From positions 1 through 15,641 of the forward strand of contig NZ_CAMLGT010000059.1 in assembly GCF_946479605.1 (NCBI RefSeq): 15,641 nucleotides of DNA. Reading direction: 5' to 3'. The notes beneath the pieces were generated by a model that saw nothing but the letters and a program-made list of their open reading frames with translations, had not been told where the DNA came from and searched no databases. This stretch comes from an uncultured Lacibacter sp. Lineage in GTDB: Bacteria; Bacteroidota; Bacteroidia; Chitinophagales; Chitinophagaceae. A program made the translations under genes and the position numbers. Positions 1-6,848 of the stretch are shown here, piece after piece. Every line of letters begins with the position of its first letter. Position 1 is the first letter of the stretch.

Positions 1-403
1 AGTTATAATAATCATCCATGTTCTCCGCCACCACTTTCAACATAAAATCAAACTCACCGGAAATATTATAGCACTCGATCACTTCAGGCAACTCGTTAAT
101 ATGCTTAATAAATTTCGTGCCTGCATTTTTACTGTGCTCTTTTAACGACACATAACAGATCACCATCAATCCCTTCTTTACTTTTGCATGATCGATGAGG
201 GCAGCATATTGTTTAATAACGCCGCTCCTTTCGAGCCACTTGATGCGTTCATGAACCGGTGTGGTGCTCAGGTGTACTTTATCAGCAATTTCCTTCACCG
301 TCATCCTTGCATTTTGCTGCAACAGTCGGAGAATACTGAGGTCTGTTTTATCGAGTGTAACCGGCTCTTTAGTGATTTGTTCTGTTTTAGTCGCTTTTGC
401 CAT
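1..403 (-). CDS. Lrp/AsnC family transcriptional regulator (C-terminus cut by window edge)
   Basis: This is a leftward reading frame starting at the ATG complementary to 401-403 and open to base 1, giving 134 residues without the C-terminal end. After a short Lys/Thr-rich tail, residues 17-60 match the Lrp/AsnC winged-helix DNA-binding domain. The family signature is visible: LDKTDLSILRLLQQNARMT, then KEIADKVHLSTTPVHERIKWLE, with the recognition helix at about 46-58. From about residue 78 the RAM ligand-binding domain begins, including the segment EVIECYNISGEFDFMLKV. Family members are about 150-160 residues, so only some 20 residues are missing. Such proteins form octamer-type assemblies and sense amino acids. 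The gene is divergent from ahcY with 118 bp between start codons, so it may control itself and possibly ahcY (inference). The family call is secure; the ligand is unknown. Confidence 0.93.
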   Translation of the reverse strand, partial: MAKATKTEQITKEPVTLDKTDLSILRLLQQNARMTVKEIADKVHLSTTPVHERIKWLERSGVIKQYAALIDHAKVKKGLMVICYVSLKEHSKNAGTKFIKHINELPEVIECYNISGEFDFMLKVVAENMDDYYN

Positions 404-521
404 GGGTAAACAGGTTTTTGTCCTTTTATCTACCCTGAAATTAGAATGATTTCCTGAATTTATTCACATTCGTATTATTTTCTCCTGAAAAACTACCTTT
501 GTCCTCTAAAATATTTACAAC
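404..521. promoter_or_regulatory. Shared divergent promoter region, Lrp-type regulator / ahcY
   Basis: This 118-bp AT-rich spacer separates two divergent genes and must hold both promoters. On the + strand, TACCTTTG at 494-501 is an exact match to the Bacteroidota -7 element TAnnTTTG, 20 bp before the ahcY ATG. It implies a very short leader. No clear -33 TTG is seen at the usual distance upstream. On the - strand no exact -7 match was found. There is no Shine-Dalgarno-like sequence before ahcY, only an A/T-rich leader, which is usual in this phylum. Confidence 0.5.
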
Positions 522-1850
522 ATGTCAACTCTTACAAGAAGCACTATTGATTTCGATCTGAAATACAAAGTGGCAGATATCAGCCTCGCTGAGTGGGGTC
601 GTAAAGAAATTCGTTTAGCTGAAGCAGAAATGCCGGGCTTAATGTCGATCCGTGCAGAATATGGTCCTTCACAGCCATTAAAAGGCGCACGTATCGCTGG
701 TTGTTTACACATGACCATTCAAACAGCTGTGTTAATTGAAACATTGGTTGCATTGGGTGCCGAAGTGAAATGGAGTTCTTGCAATATCTTTTCTACACAA
801 GACCACGCTGCTGCTGCTATTGCCGCCGCAGGTATTGGTGTGTATGCATGGAAAGGTCAAACACAGGCAGAAGCTGACTGGTGTATTGAACAAACTTTGT
901 TCTTTGGTGGCGCTGATCGCCCGTTGAATATGATCCTTGATGATGGTGGAGACTTGACCAACATAGTATTGGATAATTATACTGAACTGATTGCTGGAAT
1001 TAAAGGTATCAGCGAAGAAACAACTACCGGTGTTCACCGTTTGTATGAGCGTGTAACAAAAGGCACGTTACCAATGCCTGCTATCAACGTAAACGACAGC
1101 GTTACAAAATCTAAGTTCGATAACAAATACGGTTGTAAAGAATCATTGGTTGATTCTATCCGTCGTGCAACTGACGTTATGCTCGCTGGTAAGATCGCTG
1201 TTGTTGGTGGTTATGGAGATGTGGGTAAAGGTTCTGCAGCTTCATTAGCAGGTGCTGGTTGCCGTGTAATTGTTACCGAGATTGATCCTATCTGCGCATT
1301 ACAAGCAGCAATGGATGGCTTTGAAGTAAAGAAAATGAAAGATGCAGTGAAAGAAGCTGACATTATTGTTACTGCTTCCGGCTGTCGTGATCTGATTACT
1401 GGCGAACACTTCAAATTAATGAAGGACAAAGCCATTGTTTGTAACATTGGCCACTTTGATATTGAAATTGATGTTGCCTGGTTAAATACAAACTATGGTC
1501 ACACAAAAGATACTGTTAAACCACAGGTTGATATTTATAATGTAGATGGTAAAGACATCATCCTGTTGGCTGAAGGCCGCCTGGTGAATCTTGGTTGTGC
1601 TACTGGCCACCCATCATTTGTAATGAGTAACTCTTTCAGCAACCAAACATTGGCTCAGATCGAACTTTGGTTGAACCACAGCAAATACGATAACAATGTG
1701 TACGTATTGCCGAAGCATCTTGATGAAAAAGTTGCCCGTCTTCACCTTGCAAAAATTGGTGTTGAACTGGATGAATTGACCACTGTTCAATCTGAATACC
1801 TCGGTATTCCTAAAGAAGGTCCGTTCAAGCCTGAAGCTTACCGTTATTAA
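522..1850 (+). CDS. ahcY: Adenosylhomocysteinase (S-adenosylhomocysteine hydrolase)
   Basis: This enzyme reversibly splits S-adenosylhomocysteine into adenosine and homocysteine. It clears the product that inhibits SAM-dependent methyltransferases and feeds the methionine cycle; it is cytosolic and NAD-dependent. The 442 residues are close to the human length and lack the roughly 40-residue insertion found in some bacterial forms. Visible hallmarks are the substrate-binding H63 and T65/T66 in [18 protein letters not shown] at 141-144 and nearby, the EETTTGV segment at 165-171, and [11 protein letters not shown] with K196, D200 and N201. The Rossmann NAD loop GGYGDVGKG is at 229-237, GHP at 362-364. 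The C-terminal KPEAYRY supplies K436 and Y440, which in the family complete the NAD site of a neighbouring subunit. The ATG at 522 is supported by the typical N-terminus and the -7 box upstream. It appears monocistronic, with a strong terminator following. Confidence 0.98.
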   Translation: MSTLTRSTIDFDLKYKVADISLAEWGRKEIRLAEAEMPGLMSIRAEYGPSQPLKGARIAGCLHMTIQTAVLIETLVALGAEVKWSSCNIFSTQDHAAAAIAAAGIGVYAWKGQTQAEADWCIEQTLFFGGADRPLNMILDDGGDLTNIVLDNYTELIAGIKGISEETTTGVHRLYERVTKGTLPMPAINVNDSVTKSKFDNKYGCKESLVDSIRRATDVMLAGKIAVVGGYGDVGKGSAASLAGAGCRVIVTEIDPICALQAAMDGFEVKKMKDAVKEADIIVTASGCRDLITGEHFKLMKDKAIVCNIGHFDIEIDVAWLNTNYGHTKDTVKPQVDIYNVDGKDIILLAEGRLVNLGCATGHPSFVMSNSFSNQTLAQIELWLNHSKYDNNVYVLPKHLDEKVARLHLAKIGVELDELTTVQSEYLGIPKEGPFKPEAYRY

Positions 1851-1877
1851 TACAGCCGCAAGCTATTTGCTGCAAGC

Positions 1878-1914
1878 AAAACCCGTTTCAATTGAAACGG
1901 GTTTTTGTTTTTTG
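1878..1914 (+). terminator. Rho-independent terminator after ahcY
   Basis: A perfect 12-bp inverted repeat (AAAACCCGTTTC at 1878-1889 and GAAACGGGTTTT at 1894-1905) surrounds a 4-nt AATT loop and runs into a T-rich tail to 1914. It lies 28 bp after the ahcY stop codon and ends that transcript before the next gene. Confidence 0.9.
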
Positions 1915-1946
1915 ATGATTACCTTTAAAGTAATAACACTACGTTT

Positions 1947-2570
1947 ATGCCTGTTAACCAAACTAAACGCTTCATACAAATCAGTATTGCAGCCATTGCC
2001 TGGTTTGCCGTTATCCTGCAACTGTATCTCCAGATCATCAACCGCACAACAGGAGTTACCGAAGCAGTGATTCGTTTCTTCAGCTACTTCACCATTCTAA
2101 CAAACATACTTGTGGCAGTTTGTTTTACCTCTCTTTCATTGCAAAAAGGAAAAGCATTTCACTTTTTTAATAAGCCCGGAGTAATAACCGCAGTAACAGT
2201 GTACATTTTAATTGTAGGGCTGGTTTATAATCTTGTACTTCGTTCGTTATGGAGTCCGCAGGGATTACAATTGCTGGTTGACAACCTGCTGCACACAGTA
2301 ACACCACTACTGGCACTTGTGTATTGGTTTGCTTATGTGCCAGCCAAACAAATCAGCTGGAAGCAAGCACCCGCATGGATGCTGTACCCACTCTTCTATC
2401 TCATTTATGTAATGATACGTGGATCATTCAGCAATTTCTATCCCTACTTTTTTATTGACGCAACTGCACTGGGTTATGCAAAAGCATTCGTAAATGCAGT
2501 GTATGTTACCGCTGCATTCTTACTTGTATCCTTATTACTCATCTGGCTGGGAAAGAAGAAAAAAGTATAA
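1947..2570 (+). CDS. Pr6Pr / FAR-17a-AIG1-like integral membrane protein
   Basis: This is a 207-residue very hydrophobic protein with about six predicted membrane helices, near residues 10-30, 47-64, 78-99, 112-132, 143-159 and 181-201, and a basic KKKK tail. The pattern FFSYFTILTNILVAV at 44-58 followed by NLLHTVTPLLAL at 113-124 matches what I know of bacterial Pr6Pr family proteins. It also resembles the layout of the eukaryotic FAR-17a/AIG1 family. In AIG1 and ADTRP, a Thr in an early helix and a His before a Pro act in hydrolysis of fatty-acid esters of hydroxy fatty acids. The likely counterparts here are T49 (or T52) and H116. A lipid-hydrolase role is inference. The gene stands alone between two terminators and converges on the Tat-exported protein gene. 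Confidence 0.75.
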   Translation: MPVNQTKRFIQISIAAIAWFAVILQLYLQIINRTTGVTEAVIRFFSYFTILTNILVAVCFTSLSLQKGKAFHFFNKPGVITAVTVYILIVGLVYNLVLRSLWSPQGLQLLVDNLLHTVTPLLALVYWFAYVPAKQISWKQAPAWMLYPLFYLIYVMIRGSFSNFYPYFFIDATALGYAKAFVNAVYVTAAFLLVSLLLIWLGKKKKV

Positions 2571-2589
2571 GGTTCACATAAACGTATTC

Positions 2590-2629
2590 AAAAGCCGAGC
2601 TCCTTCTGCAATGAAGAAGTTCGGCTTTT
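2590..2629. terminator. Bidirectional terminator between convergent genes
   Basis: The arms 2590-2606 and 2613-2629 form a 17-bp stem with one G-T wobble and one mismatch around a 6-nt loop (TGCAAT). AAAAGCC/GGCTTTT ends give a T-run on both strands. It lies in the 74-bp gap between the convergent genes ending at 2570 and 2645 and can serve both. Confidence 0.82.
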
Positions 2630-2644
2630 GCGTTCTTTGAATTT

Positions 2645-3349
2645 CTACCCGGCGAAAATATAACCACAACCATGCTCTTGTGCCCTGCCTAATGCCCATA
2701 CGCCGGAAGGTACCGGCTGAATATTTGGCAACATTCCCGCCTGCCATTCTTTACGTACTGCCTCTACATCCATATTCATCATACTGGCAGTAGCTGCAGA
2801 ATAAACTGAAAAAGCTGCCTGGCAATAACAGAACATCACCCCTTCTTTCTGCAGATCATTAATACCCAATGGCACAGGACCGAAACCTGGAATTACAAAA
2901 TCATCCGGCTTGGGTTGCCAGAAAGGATTGCGGGTTGCAGCTTTGCCCGTTTTAGGATCATTGGCATGAAACAATTCACCAAGCTTATATTTTTCCCACA
3001 ATTTATGTTCCATAGCATAACCAATAGCTGTATGCCGAAGCACTACCACCACACTGCAATCTTTCGGAGTTGTTCCTGTAGCTTCGTTGGTCATCAGGAA
3101 AACTTTGGGCCATGCAAACGGGTAAACTTCATGCGGTTGTGTTGCATCAAACACCATTCTGTGTTTTCCTTTGATTTGCTTAAACCATTCATCAGGATTT
3201 GATTCATTAGTTATTGAATTGCCTGTAAGTAATTCTTTGGCCTGGGTTCCCATGGGCAATGAGGCCAACCCCAATGCTGCAGCGCCAGCAGCAACAGCAC
3301 CTAAAAACTCCCGGCGTGCTGAAACCGGCTCTTGCGTTTTGTCTTTCAT
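2645..3349 (-). CDS. Tat-exported protein with DsrE/DsrF-like C-terminal region
   Basis: The 234-residue product begins with a twin-arginine signal: SARREFL at 10-16 (R12, R13), then a hydrophobic Ala/Gly/Leu stretch to about residue 31. It is therefore probably exported folded to the periplasm. The mature part has no metal-enzyme motif that I recognise. Its C-terminal half (GVMFCYCQAAFSVYSAATAS, then VPSGVWALGRAQEHGCGYIFAG) resembles the DsrE/DsrF-like fold, in which a Cys-containing strand is followed by a Gly-rich closing segment near the end. Four cysteines are present (C98, C174, C176, C228), including a CxC pair, which would fit redox or sulfur chemistry or a bound cofactor. The function is not known. 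The start at 3349 is chosen because it places the RR motif 11 residues in. It is divergent from the gene at 3599. Confidence 0.7.
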   Translation of the reverse strand: MKDKTQEPVSARREFLGAVAAGAAALGLASLPMGTQAKELLTGNSITNESNPDEWFKQIKGKHRMVFDATQPHEVYPFAWPKVFLMTNEATGTTPKDCSVVVVLRHTAIGYAMEHKLWEKYKLGELFHANDPKTGKAATRNPFWQPKPDDFVIPGFGPVPLGINDLQKEGVMFCYCQAAFSVYSAATASMMNMDVEAVRKEWQAGMLPNIQPVPSGVWALGRAQEHGCGYIFAG

Positions 3350-3598
3350 TGCTTTTTGTTTTAAGGTTTAAAATAATACGACCGGTAAGCAAATTGTTTG
3401 CGAAGACCTTTAAGGTTTCTGGCAGCAAAAAGTATTTATGGAGTATGGACAAAGGAAGTAAGCAATACAAAATAATCATTTGAAAAGCCAAATGCAAGTG
3501 ATTAAAAAAATAAACAACCCACTAACCGCATCCACTACCTGTTAAAAAGAAAGGTTGGCAGTTTCTCTTTATTTTTATGTTGTAACATTGCCACAGGC
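3350..3598. other. Divergent intergenic region with no gene seen
   Basis: This is 249 bp of AT-rich DNA between two divergent genes, one encoding a Tat-exported protein and one a Sec-exported protein. It must contain both promoters. I see no exact TAnnTTTG box on either strand; the closest for the + gene is TAACATTG at 3583-3590, one mismatch. A small hairpin, GCAAATTGTTTGC at 3389-3401, lies on the side of the leftward gene. No small gene or RNA is supported. Confidence 0.4.
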
Positions 3599-4492
3599 AT
3601 GAGATTGATACCGGCTTTTATTTTTTTATTCATCCTTTATAACGTACCTGTTTTTTCACAGCCACAGGTAACAACTACAGCTGTTAAAAACAGTAAACAG
3701 CAGAATGCGTTAGCCATCATTCACAATACAAAACTTACGTCCAGCAAAGCCTGGGCAGCAGTTAATCCACAACTGTTTCTGCAAAACCTTCAACGCAACA
3801 TTGAACAGCCCGTTTTTTTATATGCTGGTCGTAATACCAATTTCTGTGCTTTTGCAGCAGCAGGCTATGTAATATCAACCGAAGATCCTGTTGGCTATGT
3901 ACAGTTCATGCTTGATCTGTATAAAAATGGCGAAGCCATGTATGCAGATGTAATGTACCACCCATCGGCGGCTGTCCGCAAACAAGCAGGTTTAATTTTG
4001 TTTGAAGGCGAACTGGACCGCAACGATGCCGACCAGGTTTTGTTCTTTACGCTTGCTGATCATTTTAAAGGGTACATTAACCTGTTTCATTTGCGATACA
4101 AACCCGGCAGAGAATTGGGATTGTGGGCAGCCACAAATCTATCCAAGTTCAATGATATGCTTCGTGTAACCATGAAAGCCGAGATACAAAGTGTGGGCTA
4201 TGATCTTATACGGTTGAAACTGAAAGATCCTGTTCAGTTTCTCCAGCATAAATTACAGATGGGCGAAGTATTTCTTTATCTCAACAACAGTATCTTACGG
4301 CGTAAGAATCATCGCAAGGTGAAGAAACATATACCCACACATTTTGTGATCCTGAAAAGCATTTCGGAAGAAAACGGCATCATCACCATGACGTACTGGG
4401 ATGCCGGTTTTAAAACACAACGTCAAATAGAATTAAGTGCATTTAAACGTTTACTCTTTGGTGTTAGCTGGAGTGTAAGAAAAAGTTCATGA
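3599..4492 (+). CDS. Secreted protein with papain-like Cys/His/Asp pattern, function unknown
   Basis: This is a 297-residue protein with a Sec signal peptide (residues 1-20, cleavage near VFS|Q). I do not recognise a named family. Three segments suggest a papain-fold or C39-like cysteine peptidase or transglutaminase-like domain. TNFCAFAAAGYV puts C83 at the start of a helix. A long helical middle follows. THFVILKSI then places H248 at the start of a strand, and TMTYWDAG places D268 on the next strand. The Cys-helix, His-strand, Asp-strand order is the one used by that superfamily. The protein ends with a basic tail. The gene overlaps the next gene by 4 bp (ATGA), so the two are probably translated together. 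The two M14-type genes follow in the same direction. The peptidase idea is inference from this pattern alone; a non-enzymatic role is possible. Confidence 0.5.
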   Translation: MRLIPAFIFLFILYNVPVFSQPQVTTTAVKNSKQQNALAIIHNTKLTSSKAWAAVNPQLFLQNLQRNIEQPVFLYAGRNTNFCAFAAAGYVISTEDPVGYVQFMLDLYKNGEAMYADVMYHPSAAVRKQAGLILFEGELDRNDADQVLFFTLADHFKGYINLFHLRYKPGRELGLWAATNLSKFNDMLRVTMKAEIQSVGYDLIRLKLKDPVQFLQHKLQMGEVFLYLNNSILRRKNHRKVKKHIPTHFVILKSISEENGIITMTYWDAGFKTQRQIELSAFKRLLFGVSWSVRKSS

Positions 4493-5097
4493 AATCATTC
4501 GTTCAACATATCAGTTATCTGTTGCTGCTTGTACTATTGTTCAGCAGTTGTGCTGTTTCAAGACAGTTTCCTGTAAACTATTACAACGAACATGAAAAAG
4601 ATATTGTAGGTATTGAAGCAGTCTATAGCCATATTGCACAACCAAAACTGCTATCGCTTGGTTTTACAGATGAACAATTCAGGCATGTATTGATTGAAAT
4701 GAAAACCGACAGCATTCGCTATGTCTATGAATTTAACCTGAGCGATCCTTCACTTTACGACAGCTTACACAAATACGGATATGACACGACTGCCACTGCT
4801 TATTTATTACAGTATATGAAACAGGCAAATTGCACATGGGTAAACAAACTCGACTACTATGTAGGCGGACAAAAACGTTTGCTCACATTCATGTCTATCC
4901 GCAACAAATCACTCCGTGCGCCTTTTTCTCCCGAAAAATATTTTATTCTTACATTTTACAGTCAACCACAGTACTACGATGAAAAAGGTGTACTGCTCGA
5001 CCGTCGTAATTTGCGTCGTGCAAGAAAAGTAAACAACGAAATATTTTACCGCATCAACGATAAGGTTTGTTACACTCTCTCTGCCAAGTTCAGGTAA
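4489..5097 (+). CDS. Small outer-envelope lipoprotein, function unknown
   Basis: This is a 202-residue protein whose N-terminus is a lipoprotein signal: a hydrophobic stretch from residue 10 and the lipobox LFSSC, with the lipidated Cys at position 21. The mature part is rich in Tyr and charged residues, has no membrane helix, and contains no motif I can assign. Its start codon overlaps the stop of the preceding gene (ATGA at 4489-4492), a strong sign of translational coupling. A complex or partner role with the putative cysteine-peptidase-like protein is a reasonable inference. A 90-bp gap separates it from the M14-like gene. It may be restricted to a narrow group of Bacteroidota; I cannot test that here. 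Confidence 0.65.
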   Translation: MKSFVQHISYLLLLVLLFSSCAVSRQFPVNYYNEHEKDIVGIEAVYSHIAQPKLLSLGFTDEQFRHVLIEMKTDSIRYVYEFNLSDPSLYDSLHKYGYDTTATAYLLQYMKQANCTWVNKLDYYVGGQKRLLTFMSIRNKSLRAPFSPEKYFILTFYSQPQYYDEKGVLLDRRNLRRARKVNNEIFYRINDKVCYTLSAKFR

Positions 5098-5187
5098 CAA
5101 CATCTTATCCCCTCTTTTCGCCATTCATCAAAAGCAGTTCATAACGGAGCTGTTTTCAGTATATTCGGCTACCAAAACAAATACTTC

Positions 5188-6825
5188 ATGATGAACAAAA
5201 TGCTTGTGTGCATTTTAGGACTGTTTGTTTACAGCAGCCTTTCCGCACAATCCGGCTACAGTAATTTTGCCACGCAAACAAATCGTATAGAAGCGCTGGC
5301 AAAAGCCCATCCGCAATGGGTAAAAGTAAAATCGCTTACAAAAACAACTGGCGGCAAAGACATCTGGCAAATTACCATTGGTTCCGGCAATACGGAAACA
5401 AAACCTGCGATAGCAGTTGTTGGTGGCGTAGAAGGCAATGCTCCACTCAGTACAGAGCTTGCCATTGGTTTTGCAGAAAACTTACTGCAGAGTATTAACA
5501 GCGACAGTATTAAAAACCTGCTCAACAAAACAACGTTCTATATTTTCCCGAATATGAGTCCTGATGCAATGGAACAATATTTTGCATCGCTGCGTTATGA
5601 ACGCCAGGGCAATGCTGTTTCAACTGACGATGACCGTGATGGCAAAAACAATGAAGATGGCTATGATGATTTGGATGGCAATGGAAAGATCACCTGGATG
5701 CGTGTTGAATCGCCGGTGGGCACACACCGTGTTCATCCAAACGACCCAAGAGTGTTGATCAAAGCAGATGTGAGCAAAGGCGAAAAAGGAACTTATCTTT
5801 TGTTTACCGAAGGAAAGGATAATGACAAAGACGGCACATTTAATGAAGACGGCGAAGGTGGTGTTTGGTTCAATAAAAATCTCAGTTTCAAACATCCGTC
5901 GTTCTCACAAGGTGCAGGCGAATTTCCGGCAAGTGAAAAAGAAACAAGAGCGCTGCTGGATGAATTGTTTGAACGTTTTAACGTATATGCTGTTGTCAGT
6001 TTCAGCAGCAACAACAATCTCAGCACTGCTTACGCATTTAATCCGCAAACAGCAAACGTTCCTATCCTTGCAGGCTGGCTGCTGCCCGATACAAAAGTGA
6101 ACAGCCTGGTTTCTGACATCTACAATAAATCAGTTGCATTAAAAGACGCACCTGCTTCTTCAGCAACCGGTGGCGATTTCTTATCATGGGGTTATTATCA
6201 TTACGGCCGTTTCAGTTTCAGCACACCGGGCTGGTGGGTACCAAAAACAAAACCTGATTCAACAAAAAATGAAAAAGCATTTATAGTTGAAGATGCTGCT
6301 GCAAATTACCTGCGCTGGGCAGGGCAGCAAAACATCAGCAATGTATTTACCGAATGGAAAACTATTCAGCATCCCGATTTTCCTGGTCAGAAGGTAGAAG
6401 TGGGTGGTGTGGATCCGTTTGTATTGCATACGCCTCCCTATTCGCTTGTTCCTGATCTTGTAAAGAAACACAGCAGCTTCCTTGTAAAACTTGCAGCGGC
6501 ACAACCTGAAGTGGATATCATAAATGTAAAAACAGAAAAGCTGGCAAATGGATTAACAAGAATTACTGTTGATCTGGTGAACAAAGGCGCTCTTCCATCG
6601 CACTCAAAAGTGGGCGAACGCAGTTACTGGGTAAAACGCATTAATGTAAAAGTGAACAACAGCAGCAGCCAATCCATCATCAGCGGTAAGAAAATACAAC
6701 TGCTCAATGCGCTGGAAGGATTTGGTTCAACACAATTAAGCTGGCTCATCAAAGGCAGTGGCAAGCTCAGCATTGAAGCTGGCAGCCCCACTACAGGCAG
6801 CAAAACAATTGAGGTTACACTTTAA
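5188..6825 (+). CDS. M14-like secreted pseudopeptidase (zinc-site residues lost)
   Basis: This is a 545-residue secreted protein (signal peptide about 1-20, cleavage near LSA|Q) with the zinc carboxypeptidase (M14) fold pattern. It aligns along its length with the next gene product. The catalytic residues are not conserved. The usual HxxE zinc motif is replaced by E82-G-N-A85. The third zinc ligand His is replaced by Ser (SFSSN, S273). The NR substrate-binding pair is N229-K230. The catalytic Glu region reads FSFSTPGWW (342-350), with Pro/Gly where the Glu should be. Two Asp-rich calcium-loop-like inserts are retained (about 147-166 and 211-221). A C-terminal beta-rich domain begins near residue 440. 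It is probably a non-catalytic binding or regulatory partner of the active paralogue (inference). Its stop codon overlaps the earliest possible start of that gene by 1 bp. A second ATG at 5191 is an equally good start. Confidence 0.85.
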   Translation: MMNKMLVCILGLFVYSSLSAQSGYSNFATQTNRIEALAKAHPQWVKVKSLTKTTGGKDIWQITIGSGNTETKPAIAVVGGVEGNAPLSTELAIGFAENLLQSINSDSIKNLLNKTTFYIFPNMSPDAMEQYFASLRYERQGNAVSTDDDRDGKNNEDGYDDLDGNGKITWMRVESPVGTHRVHPNDPRVLIKADVSKGEKGTYLLFTEGKDNDKDGTFNEDGEGGVWFNKNLSFKHPSFSQGAGEFPASEKETRALLDELFERFNVYAVVSFSSNNNLSTAYAFNPQTANVPILAGWLLPDTKVNSLVSDIYNKSVALKDAPASSATGGDFLSWGYYHYGRFSFSTPGWWVPKTKPDSTKNEKAFIVEDAAANYLRWAGQQNISNVFTEWKTIQHPDFPGQKVEVGGVDPFVLHTPPYSLVPDLVKKHSSFLVKLAAAQPEVDIINVKTEKLANGLTRITVDLVNKGALPSHSKVGERSYWVKRINVKVNNSSSQSIISGKKIQLLNALEGFGSTQLSWLIKGSGKLSIEAGSPTTGSKTIEVTL

Positions 6826-6848
6826 TGTTCACTCCAAACAAGAAAACA

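Noticed and set aside
188..449. Two small rightward open frames inside the Lrp-type gene
   Set aside because: They are antisense shadows; the leftward frame matches a known family over its whole length.
3207..3497. 96-codon leftward open frame overlapping the Tat-signal gene start
   Set aside because: It overlaps the RR-signal gene in another frame, and its product shows no coherent domain.
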